Below are positions 27,065 through 34,732 of a stretch of 64,000 bases of DNA, in pieces. The notes beneath the pieces were generated by a model that was given only the letters and a program-made list of their open reading frames with translations, searched no databases and was not told the DNA's origin. Numbering within the stretch: position 1 is the stretch's first letter; each line of letters opens with the position of its first letter. The DNA comes from Pseudodesulfovibrio sp. S3. Lineage in GTDB: Bacteria > Desulfobacterota > Desulfovibrionia > Desulfovibrionales > Desulfovibrionaceae. The DNA lies in the NCBI RefSeq assembly GCF_004025585.1, contig NZ_QTZO01000001.1:186001-250000 (forward strand), in the 5' to 3' direction. The position numbers were made by a program, and so were the translations under genes.

Positions 27065-27532
27065 ATGGCGTTGGCAGATTATACCGGAAGCGTTGAGCGG
27101 TTGCAGCAGACGTTGGGCAGGGGATTCGCCGCCGAGCCGTGGGTTCTCAACATGCCGGGCCGTTCCATTGCCTGCAAGATCGACCAGTACTATTATTTGG
27201 CGGTCATGCCCGCTTTCATTGAGACCCTGGGGCGCATGGGCGGCATGTTCCCGGATCAGGTCCGGGAGGCTTTGGTCAGGACGGGCAACTTCATCACAAA
27301 GGCCCCGGAGCGCGATCCGGTGATATCCCTGACCGTCAGTTGGGGAGGCCGGGGAGTGACCGTCAACGGCGCTTTTGTAGACGCCGACTTCATCGACCGA
27401 GCCGTGAAGACCTATGGCGGCCTCGCCGCTGTCCTGAATGTCTCGGACCTCAAGATCAGCAGCGATGACCGCGAGCGGATCGAGGCCTTCTTCGAGGACA
27501 AGACCCCGCCCCAGGCGTTGGCGTATTATTAG
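27065..27532 (+). CDS. Unknown soluble protein
   Basis: 155 residues from the ATG at 27065 (GGGGAG upstream). The open frame extends 20 codons upstream, but those overlap the terminator hairpin. No signal peptide, membrane helix or known domain is seen. A Gly-rich segment (SWGGRGVTVNGAFVDADF) separates two helical parts. Only 27 bp follow the previous terminator, so it probably has its own promoter within the preceding gene or relies on read-through. A palindromic repeat cluster lies downstream. Confidence 0.5.
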   Translation: MALADYTGSVERLQQTLGRGFAAEPWVLNMPGRSIACKIDQYYYLAVMPAFIETLGRMGGMFPDQVREALVRTGNFITKAPERDPVISLTVSWGGRGVTVNGAFVDADFIDRAVKTYGGLAAVLNVSDLKISSDDRERIEAFFEDKTPPQALAYY

Positions 27533-27565
27533 CGCAATGTATCTTTGAAAGGCCCTTTTTGGGGT

Positions 27566-27652
27566 GGCCTCCGGCGGCTCCTCGCCGGAGAGGCGTCTCC
27601 GACGGCCAGAGAACCTTTTGAAAAAGGTTCTCTGGACTCTCCCAAACTTTTT
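27566..27652 (-). repeat. Dispersed palindromic element, copy A (inverted)
   Basis: Contains CCAGAGAACCTTTT (27606-27619), loop GA, AAAAGGTTCTCTGG (27622-27635), flanked on the left by GGCCTCCGGCGG. Read on the minus strand it matches copies at 27748-27819 and 50581-50649, but with an insertion between the stem and the CCGGAGGC tail. Confidence 0.75.
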
Positions 27653-27679
27653 GGTGCCGCTTCGCGGTGGTGGGCGACA

Positions 27680-27718
27680 AAAACCCCCGCGTCTCAACGA
27701 GACGTGGGGGGGCCTTTT
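27680..27718. terminator. Bidirectional terminator in the repeat cluster
   Basis: CCCCCGCGTCTC (27684-27695), loop AAC, GAGACGTGGGGG (27699-27710). Flanking runs of A and T allow action on either strand, ending the 27065 gene and, from the other side, cyuA. Confidence 0.75.
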
Positions 27719-27747
27719 GCTGTCGTGCGCCCTTGCCGCAGGCACAC

Positions 27748-27819
27748 AAAAAGTTTTGAAGGGGGAGTCCAGAGGGGGAAACCTTTTTCAAAAGTTTCCC
27801 CCTCTGGCCGCCGGAGGCA
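27748..27819 (+). repeat. Dispersed palindromic element, copy B
   Basis: AAAAGTTTTG, spacer, CCAGAGGGGGAAAC (27769-27782), a TTTTTCAAAA loop region, GTTTCCCCCTCTGG (27794-27807), tail CCGCCGGAGGCA. Sits 6 bp from the cyuA stop. Confidence 0.8.
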
Positions 27820-27825
27820 TTCTTC

Positions 27826-29142
27826 CTAAACGTCGTTGAAGCGCTTCTTCAGCATGATTTGCAGGATGGTCTGGTCGGTTTGGATCATGCCGTCCACGGC
27901 CAGGGTGCCCACGTTGCGCATGGTGTCTTCGGACGAAAGACCTATGATGCCGTCCGTGTGGTGCACATTGACGCCCTGGAGTGAGAACAGGGCGGCCTGA
28001 ACAGCGGTGCCCGCGGCTGTGGCCAGCTTGAGTGCGCAGCCGGTCTTGGCCCCGTCGCAGATGATTCCGGCCAGGTCTTCGAGGAGATTCTTGATGGCTC
28101 CGGCAATGTGTTTGGCGTCACCGCCGAGCAGGAAGGTTATTCCGGCGGTCGCGCCCGCACCGGCGGCCACGGAACAGCCGCAGATGGCGGAAAGCCGTCC
28201 GGTATGCGCTTTGACGAAGGCAGTCACGATGTGTGACAGGGCAATGGCTTCGAGTACGGCCTTCGGCTCGATGCCTTCCACGTAATCCTTCACGGCCCAG
28301 ATGGGCAGGATGGCGGTCAGGCCGTGGTTGCCGGACCCGGCGGAGCTCATGGCCGGAAGGGATGCGCCGGACATGCGGGCGTCGGCTGCGGCCGATGCCA
28401 GGATGCGGGCGGCCAGCATCATGTCCTTCTTGATCAGCCCCTGACGTGAGAGCCGTTCCAGGGTCTTGCCCACCCCCAGGCCCAGGCCGTATTTGAGGCC
28501 CTGTTCCGCAAGGCGCATGTTGACATCCACGCCCTCCCTGATAAAGGCGAAATCATCGTCATCCAGTTCATCGGTCAGGCCGACAAGTTCGTTCAGGGTC
28601 AGGGTCTTGAGCCAGGCCTCCATGGCGGCCACCGGAGAGGGACCGCCTTCGGTCCTGCCCTTTATGAGGGGACTGTCCACGGGCTTGCCGTTGAGCGTCA
28701 GGGAGACGATGTTGTCGTGCAGGCCTTCGATGACGGACTCGGCCGTGTTCGAGCCTGAGATGGCCCGGGTGCGGATGAGCAGCCCTCGGTGGTCAGTGAG
28801 CAGGGTGACGGTTACCTTTTTGGCGGCCAGGGCGGCCTTGGCAGCGGTCACATGCGCATCGGTGACGGTCTGCAACACTTCCAGGCGCAGGGCTGGATCG
28901 CCGCCCACGGCGCCGAGGGCCGCAGCCGTATCCAGGCCGCATAAGCCGTTTGCGCCGGGAATGGAGACGGCCAGGCCGTTTTTGTACACGTTGGGGTCCA
29001 CCGCGACCTCAAGAGTGTCGAAATCATCTGTGGGGAGCAGTGACATGGCTGACGCCGCGCCCAGGGCAATGGCTACCGGCTCGGTGCAGCCCAGGGCCGG
29101 AGCCACCTGGATGGAGAGAACGTCTTTGACCGTGAATGTCAT
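27826..29142 (-). CDS. CyuA-type L-cysteine desulfidase (UPF0597)
   Basis: 438 residues from the ATG at 29142 (GGAAG upstream; a 19-codon extension is open). Motifs of the serine-dehydratase-alpha/CyuA family: ALGCTEPVAIALGAA, SSAGSGNHGLTAILP, SAICGCSVAAGAGATAGITF and ICDGAKTGCALK. The cysteines in CTEP, CGC and TGC can hold the labile Fe-S cluster that catalyses cysteine breakdown to sulfide, pyruvate and ammonia. It could supply sulfide in a sulfate reducer. Its ATG overlaps the upstream unknown gene by 4 bp. Confidence 0.75.
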   Translation of the reverse strand: MTFTVKDVLSIQVAPALGCTEPVAIALGAASAMSLLPTDDFDTLEVAVDPNVYKNGLAVSIPGANGLCGLDTAAALGAVGGDPALRLEVLQTVTDAHVTAAKAALAAKKVTVTLLTDHRGLLIRTRAISGSNTAESVIEGLHDNIVSLTLNGKPVDSPLIKGRTEGGPSPVAAMEAWLKTLTLNELVGLTDELDDDDFAFIREGVDVNMRLAEQGLKYGLGLGVGKTLERLSRQGLIKKDMMLAARILASAAADARMSGASLPAMSSAGSGNHGLTAILPIWAVKDYVEGIEPKAVLEAIALSHIVTAFVKAHTGRLSAICGCSVAAGAGATAGITFLLGGDAKHIAGAIKNLLEDLAGIICDGAKTGCALKLATAAGTAVQAALFSLQGVNVHHTDGIIGLSSEDTMRNVGTLAVDGMIQTDQTILQIMLKKRFNDV

Positions 29143-29666
29143 GATTGCTTCCTGACGGTACTCTTGGGGCAGTCCGCGCTCATGTAGCAGACCTCGCAAC
29201 CACCGGTGTAAGGGTAGGGGGTAAGGACGGCGTATTTGCGGTTGACGGTGCCTTCCGCGTTCCAGGTCAGGCCCAGGTCCTTGAACGCATCAAGGACGCC
29301 CTGGCCCGGACGGGGCAGGGGAGCGCACTTGCCGTCGGCCAGTTCCGGCACGAACCCCTGGGCGGTGCTCATGACCATGGTGATGGCCAGGGCATGGAAG
29401 AGCAGTCCGTGGGTCGGGGAGTCCTGCCATACACCCTCGATGGTGTCTTCCACTTCCTTGTCGAGGAAGATGAGTACGAAATTTCCGCTTCCTTCAGGAT
29501 TTTTCAGTTCATAGGCATTGAGACAGTTGTGCGCCCACTTGTCCCAGAATTCTTCGAAATCCTCCATGACATCGCCGTCAATACGGGTTTCGCCTGCGAT
29601 ATCCATGTAGTACATCATGTCGAATTCAGGTTTCGGAACCAGGGGGGAAATTTCGAGTTTTGCCAT
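29139..29666 (-). CDS. Unknown protein coupled to CyuA, cysteine-rich C-terminus
   Basis: 175 residues from the ATG at 29666 (GGAGA upstream); a longer frame to 29792 has no site and overlaps the divergent promoter region. It begins MAKLEISPLVPKPEFDMMYYM, has acidic stretches (DGDVMEDFEEFWDKW) and ends with GGCEVCYMSADCPKS, a CxxC-like metal or disulfide motif. No signal peptide. It overlaps cyuA by 4 bp (ATGA), so the two are co-translated. A partner or Fe-S helper for CyuA is a guess. Confidence 0.55.
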   Translation of the reverse strand: MAKLEISPLVPKPEFDMMYYMDIAGETRIDGDVMEDFEEFWDKWAHNCLNAYELKNPEGSGNFVLIFLDKEVEDTIEGVWQDSPTHGLLFHALAITMVMSTAQGFVPELADGKCAPLPRPGQGVLDAFKDLGLTWNAEGTVNRKYAVLTPYPYTGGCEVCYMSADCPKSTVRKQS

Positions 29667-29856
29667 GTATCTTCTCCGTAAAAGGAATGTCGTTATGTTG
29701 GGGAGGCCCTGATTACCCTTTTTCTCGATTTCACTCAAGTTCTCCGGGCAATGCGTTGCGCTCTGTGGGCAAGTCGGGTTATGATTGCGCAAATTGGTAA
29801 TATATCCGAAGCTTTCATTGTCAACACCTCAGGACAACGTGAACACTGGAGATTCA

Positions 29857-31623
29857 ATGCCTGCTGATCGAGGTGAGCCGCTCTTTCAAAAGTTGAAAAG
29901 ACCTAATGTCAGGTACCTTTTCCTGGCCATACTCATCGGAGTGCTTGCCGGGTACGGTGCCGTTCTGTTCAAATACGGCCTCAAATACATGCAATGGGTG
30001 TTCTATCAGAACTCCAGCGATTTCCTGACCTTTTCAGAGACCATTCCGCTGTGGATGAAAATTGTCATGCCTGCGGCGGGCGGATTAGTGGTGGGTGTCG
30101 TGGTCAGTTACTTCGCCTCCGAGGCCAAGGGACACGGTGTCCCCGAAGTCATGCAGGCCATTGCGCTCAGGGGCGGGCGTATCCGCAAGAGGGTGGCTGC
30201 CGCCAAGATATTTGCCTCGGCCGTGACCATCGGCTCGGGCGGTTCCGTGGGGCGTGAAGGGCCCATGGTCCAGATCGGGGCATCCATCGGCTCCTCGGTG
30301 GGGCAGCTCTTCCAAACTCCCAGCGTACACATGAAGACCATGGTCGGATGTGGCGCTGCGGCAGGCATCGCTGCCACTTTCAATGCCCCCATCGCCGGGG
30401 CGCTTTTTGCCCTTGAGATCATCATCGGCGATTTCGGGGTCATGCAATTTTCTCCCGTGGTTTTGTCCTCGGTCACGGCCACGGCCATTTCGCGTTATTA
30501 TTTCGGTGATTTTCCGCATTTCGACCTTCCCGAATATACCATTGTCTCCCTCTGGGAATATCTTTTTTATCCGTTGCTCGGCGTGATTACGGGTTTCGTG
30601 GCCCTGGCTTTTACCAAGACCCTCTATAAATTTGAGGATGCATTTGATGCCGTGCGTATCCCGGAATGGATCAAGCCCGCCATCGGAGGCGCACTGCTGG
30701 GCGTCATCTTCGCTATCTTCCCGCAGGTCTTTGGTGTGGGGTATGGGGCCATGAATCTGGCCCTGGTCAACAAGATGGGATTTCAGCTCCTGGCCGTGCT
30801 TATTGTGGTCAAGATTCTGGCCTCCTCCATCACCCTGGGGTCGGGTGGCTCGGGCGGCATCTTTGCGCCGAGTCTGTTTCTCGGCTGCATGACCGGCGGG
30901 GCCTTTGGATTCATTCTGCATGCGCTGCTTCCGGCGCACACGGCCTTGCCGGGCGCCTATGCATTGGTGGCCATGGGCGGGGTTGTGGCCGGGACAACCT
31001 ACGCGCCCATCACCGCCATTCTGATCATCTTCGAGATGACCTCCGATTATTCCATCATTCTGCCGCTCATGCTGACCTGCATCACGGCCACAGTCATGAA
31101 TTCCACCATTCAGCGCGCCTCGATTTACACCACCAAGCTGCTTCGGCGCGGCATCGACATCGAGGCCGGCCGCGATCGGCATCTGCTCAACCACATGCTG
31201 GTCAAAGAGGTTATGGATCGTGACATAGTCACCATTCCGAAGTCCATGTCGCTCTCCCGCATCATCTGGACCTTCAAGGTCGAGAATGCGCCCTACCTGC
31301 ACGTGGTGGACGACCAAGGGAGGCTTACCGGTATTGTTTCCTTTCGCGATATCCGTACCGTGCTCCATGAGGAGGGATTGAACGAGTTGCTCATCGCCGA
31401 CGATCTGGCCACTCTTGATCCGGTCACCGTGACCACTGACGACACCTTGCAGGACGCCCTGGACAAGATCACCGATAGGGGTGTTTCGCAGCTGCCGGTG
31501 CTCAGCACCGGCAGGGAGCGCAAACTGGTCGGCACCCTGACCGAGTTGGCCATCAACGCGGCCTACAACTCGGCCATTGTCAGGGCGGAGATTGCCGAGG
31601 ATCACAAGCCGCCCATGAGATGA
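29857..31623 (+). CDS. ClC-type chloride/proton antiporter with CBS domains
   Basis: 588 residues from the ATG at 29857, with GGAG 5 bp upstream; a TTG 24 codons earlier is less likely. The ClC motifs GSGGSVGREGPMVQIG (gating Glu kept, so an exchanger is expected) and GSGGSGGIFAPSLFLG are in the first 400 residues, with about ten membrane helices. The C-terminal 140 residues hold two CBS domains (LLNHMLVKEVMDRDIVTIP; LLIADDLATLDPVTVT), which often bind adenosine nucleotides. Divergent from cyuA's partner gene. Confidence 0.93.
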   Translation: MPADRGEPLFQKLKRPNVRYLFLAILIGVLAGYGAVLFKYGLKYMQWVFYQNSSDFLTFSETIPLWMKIVMPAAGGLVVGVVVSYFASEAKGHGVPEVMQAIALRGGRIRKRVAAAKIFASAVTIGSGGSVGREGPMVQIGASIGSSVGQLFQTPSVHMKTMVGCGAAAGIAATFNAPIAGALFALEIIIGDFGVMQFSPVVLSSVTATAISRYYFGDFPHFDLPEYTIVSLWEYLFYPLLGVITGFVALAFTKTLYKFEDAFDAVRIPEWIKPAIGGALLGVIFAIFPQVFGVGYGAMNLALVNKMGFQLLAVLIVVKILASSITLGSGGSGGIFAPSLFLGCMTGGAFGFILHALLPAHTALPGAYALVAMGGVVAGTTYAPITAILIIFEMTSDYSIILPLMLTCITATVMNSTIQRASIYTTKLLRRGIDIEAGRDRHLLNHMLVKEVMDRDIVTIPKSMSLSRIIWTFKVENAPYLHVVDDQGRLTGIVSFRDIRTVLHEEGLNELLIADDLATLDPVTVTTDDTLQDALDKITDRGVSQLPVLSTGRERKLVGTLTELAINAAYNSAIVRAEIAEDHKPPMR

Positions 31624-31734
31624 GGACCGAACGGGTCCAGGCGGTTGATTGCCGTTGAGGCGTGCCGGGCTTTGTGTTACCTCCTTCGGAACAGGCCCTG
31701 TTGGCCGGACTTTCTACTTCGAGGAACTGGCCCC

Positions 31735-32256
31735 ATGAATGAAATTCGCATATCCGTGACCCTGTCCCTGGACGAGAAGCACCCCGAGGACGGGTACATA
31801 GATTTCAACCTGTCGGTTGACGGGCAGTACCTGCACGACGTCGGCGTCTATGTCGATCCGGTTGATCTGGTCACTTCCGCCACCATGTCCGGAGAATTCT
31901 TCATCTATACCTGCGATTGCGGCAACCCCGCCTGTCAGGGGATAGATGAAGGGGTCATGGTTTCGCATTCCAAGGATGCGGTGACCTGGCGGCTCAGGAA
32001 TCCCATTTCCTGGCCCTCGGACGAAGCCAGACCGCCGTGGGAGCATGACGCTGAATTCATCTTCCCGAAGAATCACTACCTGCAACAGGTGGCCATGGCC
32101 CTGGACCACGCCAAGCGACTGGCCAAGGGGATTACTCTTTCCGGCCAGCTTTGGGTCGGCCCGGCCCTGACCATCGAAAGCCTCATGGCGCTTGAGGCCC
32201 CGCCGCTGGATGGGGATTTCTTTGCCGTCGAACCCGAGGGGCGCGCGTTGCATTAA
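31735..32256 (+). CDS. Conserved unknown protein
   Basis: 173 residues from the ATG at 31735 (GAGGAAC upstream). It starts with a beta-rich segment (MNEIRISVTLSLDEKHPEDG) and has a central TCDCGNPACQGIDEGV cluster that may bind a metal. No signal peptide or membrane helix is seen. It follows the ClC gene by 111 bp and precedes a 290-bp gap. Function not recognised. Confidence 0.5.
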   Translation: MNEIRISVTLSLDEKHPEDGYIDFNLSVDGQYLHDVGVYVDPVDLVTSATMSGEFFIYTCDCGNPACQGIDEGVMVSHSKDAVTWRLRNPISWPSDEARPPWEHDAEFIFPKNHYLQQVAMALDHAKRLAKGITLSGQLWVGPALTIESLMALEAPPLDGDFFAVEPEGRALH

Positions 32257-32546
32257 CCGTTTGCCTTGCGGGGTGAACTGGCCTATGGTTTTCCTGCCTG
32301 CTCAGGTTGCTTTTCCTGTGGACCTTGATCCAGCCGGAGGAGCAGACATGTCCGTTTTCAATCCAGATCCAAATCGTTTCTATCGCGCCCACTTGTTGCA
32401 TGCGCTGCCTTTTGTCGTGGGATAGCTTTGTCTTTCCGGAGATTGATCATGTTCAGGGCTCGGGCTTTTGTGCCTGCGGGAGGAGTGCCTGTTTCGGAGG
32501 CGAATCCGGGATTCGCTGAAATTCTTGCCGAAGACAAGGGGCACCT
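32257..32546. other. Intergenic stretch of 290 bp
   Basis: Apart from a 25-codon open frame with a strong ribosome-binding site (32348-32425), nothing was recognised here. Confidence 0.4.
32348..32425 (+). CDS. Possible 25-residue small protein
   Basis: ATG at 32348 preceded by GGAGGAG at the right distance; the product is MSVFNPDPNRFYRAHLLHAL followed by PFVVG. The strong site is the only support. Not shown to be translated, and it may be chance. Confidence 0.3.
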   Translation: MSVFNPDPNRFYRAHLLHALPFVVG

Positions 32547-33095
32547 ATGTTGTACGTACCACTCAAGGTTTATCCGAATCAGCAGAGTCTCAAGGGATGC
32601 ATGAGCATGGCAATCCTTTGCCTGGGGCTGGCTACGGCCGGATTTCATCTGATCAGTCATCCCAACCTGAGGGTTGCGGTCTACTCCATCTGCATGGCGG
32701 GGTTTGCCGTGTCCATGATCAATATCATTGCGGTCATGAGGCGTCAGCCCATGATCAAGATCCTGGACGATCGGTTTTCGGTATACACCCCGTTCGGGTA
32801 TGTCCTGATTCGATTCGGCGAAGTTCTGATCTTTCGCAAGGGCAGGATGCCGTTCTTCAATACGATGCGTATCGAGATCAACCGGTCGGCACGTCCCAGG
32901 TACCCTTCCGGCTTTGGACGGCTGCTGAACGCCGTTGTCCGCCTGAATTTTTCCAACAAGGTCACCATTCCCGGCTTCATGCTCGGAGCCGATCCCGATT
33001 CGGTGGTGCAGTTGTTGGAGAAGCGGCGGTTGGCCGCCGTGCGGCTGGAGGCCATAGGGGGCTATGACCCCACGGCAGTGACCACGGTCGGATGA
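32547..33095 (+). CDS. Membrane protein resembling STM3941-type PH-like proteins
   Basis: 182 residues from the ATG at 32547 (AAGG upstream). Two membrane helices (SMAILCLGLATAGFHLI and VAVYSICMAGFAVSMINII) are followed by a cytosolic beta-rich region (ILDDRFSVYTPFGYVLIRFGEV) like a bacterial PH domain. The topology recalls the STM3941 family of unknown function. The gene ends just ahead of a strong terminator (33104-33147). Confidence 0.5.
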   Translation: MLYVPLKVYPNQQSLKGCMSMAILCLGLATAGFHLISHPNLRVAVYSICMAGFAVSMINIIAVMRRQPMIKILDDRFSVYTPFGYVLIRFGEVLIFRKGRMPFFNTMRIEINRSARPRYPSGFGRLLNAVVRLNFSNKVTIPGFMLGADPDSVVQLLEKRRLAAVRLEAIGGYDPTAVTTVG

Positions 33096-33103
33096 TTGGA
33101 CGG

Positions 33104-33147
33104 AACAACCGGGAAGCCCTGTACGCATGGCTTCCCGGTTGTTTGTT
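33104..33147. terminator. 15-bp perfect hairpin after the membrane-protein gene
   Basis: AACAACCGGGAAGCC (33104-33118) and GGCTTCCCGGTTGTT (33129-33143), loop of 10 bases, followed by TGTT on the plus strand. It lies between 32547-33095 and a small minus-strand frame and can serve either. Confidence 0.75.
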
Positions 33148-33269
33148 CATGCGCCTGCAACCGCTGCCTGGGCCGGGTTGTGCCGTGCCCTTGTCCGTGG
33201 GCAGCCGTCCAGTTTGCACCGGTCCGGTCCGCAGTCGATTTCCTTTGCGGCAAAGACCGGGCGGGTCAT
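33147..33269 (-). CDS. Possible 40-residue cysteine-rich small protein
   Basis: ATG at 33269 on the minus strand with an excellent AAAGGAG eight bases upstream; the product begins MTRPVFAAKEIDCGPDRCKL and continues DGCPRTRARHNP. Three cysteines in 11 residues suggest a zinc or redox knuckle. A weak upstream frame of 72 codons overlaps it by ATGA. Too short for confident calling. Confidence 0.4.
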   Translation of the reverse strand: MTRPVFAAKEIDCGPDRCKLDGCPRTRARHNPAQAAVAGA

Positions 33270-33433
33270 GTTGCGCGCTCCTTTGGCGGCACCGTTGCAG
33301 CCGATGCGCGTGGGCAGGTGGCGCAGAGCTCACTGGCGGTCGGAACATCCGGGGAGGGGAGACAAGGGCGTCGATCCCTGAAATCCACCGCCGTCAGGCT
33401 GTCGATCGTGTGGCAGCGGTCTTGCCGGAGTAA

Positions 33434-33494
33434 ATGGTTGACAAGGAAACTAAATCGTCTTATCCGGAGGGTTATGGTTGACAAGGAAACTAAA
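33434..33494. repeat. Two 21-bp direct repeats upstream of the MarR gene
   Basis: ATGGTTGACAAGGAAACTAA plus one A occurs at 33434-33454 and again at 33474-33494, 40 bp apart. Each contains GTTGACAAGGAAAC, a partial palindrome (GTT...AAC), and TTGACA. The second copy ends 14 bp before the MarR start, so autoregulation is likely. Confidence 0.7.
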
Positions 33495-33507
33495 AGGAAG
33501 CGGACGC

Positions 33508-33924
33508 ATGGTTGATCCCAATATGTTTGTCAAAGAGATGTTGAGGCTCGGAGTGTATTTGCAACGCGAGGGCGCGCGCATGGCCCGGGAATACGGGCTG
33601 ACGCAGCAGCAGTTCGTGGTTCTCGTGGCCGTGAGCGAGCAGGGATCTGTCACCCAGAAGGAGATTGTGTCCTATCTCCTGTATGAGAAGTCGAATGTGT
33701 CCAAGTCCATTGCCCGTCTTGAAAAGATGGGCTACGTGCTCACCCGGCGCAGCCATGCGGACGGCCGTATGGTGGAATGCGCGGTGACGGAATCGGGCCG
33801 ACAGACCGTGGCTGCCTGCATGAAGGTCATGCGGCAGTGGAATGAGAAGTGGTTGCGGGGTGTCCCGCCAAAAGAACTCGCTGCGGCCTGGGCCGTGCTG
33901 CATGGGCTTGGGCCAATGGCCTGA
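33508..33924 (+). CDS. MarR-family regulator
   Basis: 138 residues from the ATG at 33508 (AAGGAAG upstream). The winged helix is clear: LTQQQFVVLVAVSEQGSVTQKEIVSYLLYEKSNVSKSIARLEKMGYVLTRRSHADGRM spans about residues 30-88, followed by the C-terminal dimer helix. The ligand is unknown. A 10-bp gap separates it from the exported YciI-like gene, suggesting co-transcription and a shared regulator. Paired direct repeats just upstream are candidate operators. Confidence 0.85.
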   Translation: MVDPNMFVKEMLRLGVYLQREGARMAREYGLTQQQFVVLVAVSEQGSVTQKEIVSYLLYEKSNVSKSIARLEKMGYVLTRRSHADGRMVECAVTESGRQTVAACMKVMRQWNEKWLRGVPPKELAAAWAVLHGLGPMA

Positions 33925-33934
33925 GGGGGAGCGT

Positions 33935-34273
33935 ATGCGGAAGGTTGTTGGAGTGTTTTTGGTGTTGTTGTGCTGCTCGGCAGCGGCCACTGGAGGAGAT
34001 ATGGAAGTTCATGAAGACCAGGAGTTTGCCTATGTCTATTTCATGTCAGGAAATCCCGAGGAGATAGGTGAAGCGGTGCCCGGGCACATCCGGTATTGGG
34101 AAGACCTGCGTCTTGAGGGGTATCGGGGCGGTCCGTTCGCCGATCGTTCCGGCGGAATGATCGTGTTTACCGCCGTTGACGAGGATCAGGCAAAGCGGAT
34201 AGTGGCCGGCGATCCCTTTGTGGAGCGGGGGGTGGTCGGTGAGTCGTGGCTCAAGGCGTGGCGGGCGGAATAA
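33935..34273 (+). CDS. Exported YciI-like protein
   Basis: 112 residues from the ATG at 33935 (GAGGGGGA upstream). A signal peptide (MRKVVGVFLVLLCCSAAATG) precedes a YciI-like fold: HIRYWEDLRLEGYRGGPFADRSGG, VDEDQAKRIVAGDPFVERG. The usual His and Asp of YciI are kept (H in GHIRYW, D in GDPFV). Most YciI proteins are cytoplasmic, so the export signal is unusual. Co-directional with the MarR gene; the regulator may control it. Confidence 0.65.
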   Translation: MRKVVGVFLVLLCCSAAATGGDMEVHEDQEFAYVYFMSGNPEEIGEAVPGHIRYWEDLRLEGYRGGPFADRSGGMIVFTAVDEDQAKRIVAGDPFVERGVVGESWLKAWRAE

Positions 34274-34285
34274 AGGCGACCGTTG

Positions 34286-34732
34286 TTACACGGCCACCTT
34301 CATGATCACCTTGTGCAACTCCCCGTCCGAAATCATGGGCATGTGCGCGTCCTCGGGGAAGTAGACGGCAAACATGCCGGGCGTCACCTCGGTCCAAACC
34401 GTGGGCGCATCCGCGTAGAAGGCCACGTCCGAGCGCGGGTCCGAGGCGTCTGTTTTCGGGCCGAGGTCCCGGCGCGGTTTCCAGCCCATGGAGTCCGTGC
34501 CCTTGAGGACGAACTGGATGTCGATGTACTGATCGTGGGTCTCGATTCGCGCGTCTTCAACCTTGCGGCCCGGTCCTTTGGCTACCACCGCATACAGCCT
34601 GTCGCCGTCCACCTCCACGCGTCCTTCCGGCAGATCGGCCAGATCCTCCCTTCGCAGGAAGGCGAAGGCCGCAGCAAAGCGCGGATGCAGATTCGCGTAG
34701 AGATCGGCGTTTTCAAGTGGAGCCAGTATCAT
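34286..34732 (-). CDS. YhcH/YjgK/YiaL-family protein
   Basis: 148 residues. Motifs: HDQYIDIQFVLKGTDSMGW (about 66-84) and MFAVYFPEDAHMPMISDGELHKVIMKV near the C-terminus are the DUF386 cupin hallmarks, with His/Glu metal ligands. Homologues are linked to sialic-acid or sugar metabolism, but here it overlaps lpdA by one base (TGATG), so it belongs to the glycine-cleavage transcript. The role there is unknown. Confidence 0.85.
   Translation of the reverse strand: MILAPLENADLYANLHPRFAAAFAFLRREDLADLPEGRVEVDGDRLYAVVAKGPGRKVEDARIETHDQYIDIQFVLKGTDSMGWKPRRDLGPKTDASDPRSDVAFYADAPTVWTEVTPGMFAVYFPEDAHMPMISDGELHKVIMKVAV

Noticed and set aside
27566-27819. Repeat cluster as an insertion sequence
   Set aside because: No transposase frame and no target-site duplication; the structure is palindromic and terminator-like.
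32358-33128. 256-codon minus-strand frame over the STM3941-like gene
   Set aside because: No motif; the plus-strand gene has membrane helices and a proper start site.
33092-33433. 113-codon frame between the STM3941-like and MarR genes
   Set aside because: Biased Arg/Pro/Cys composition, weak start and no conserved motif.
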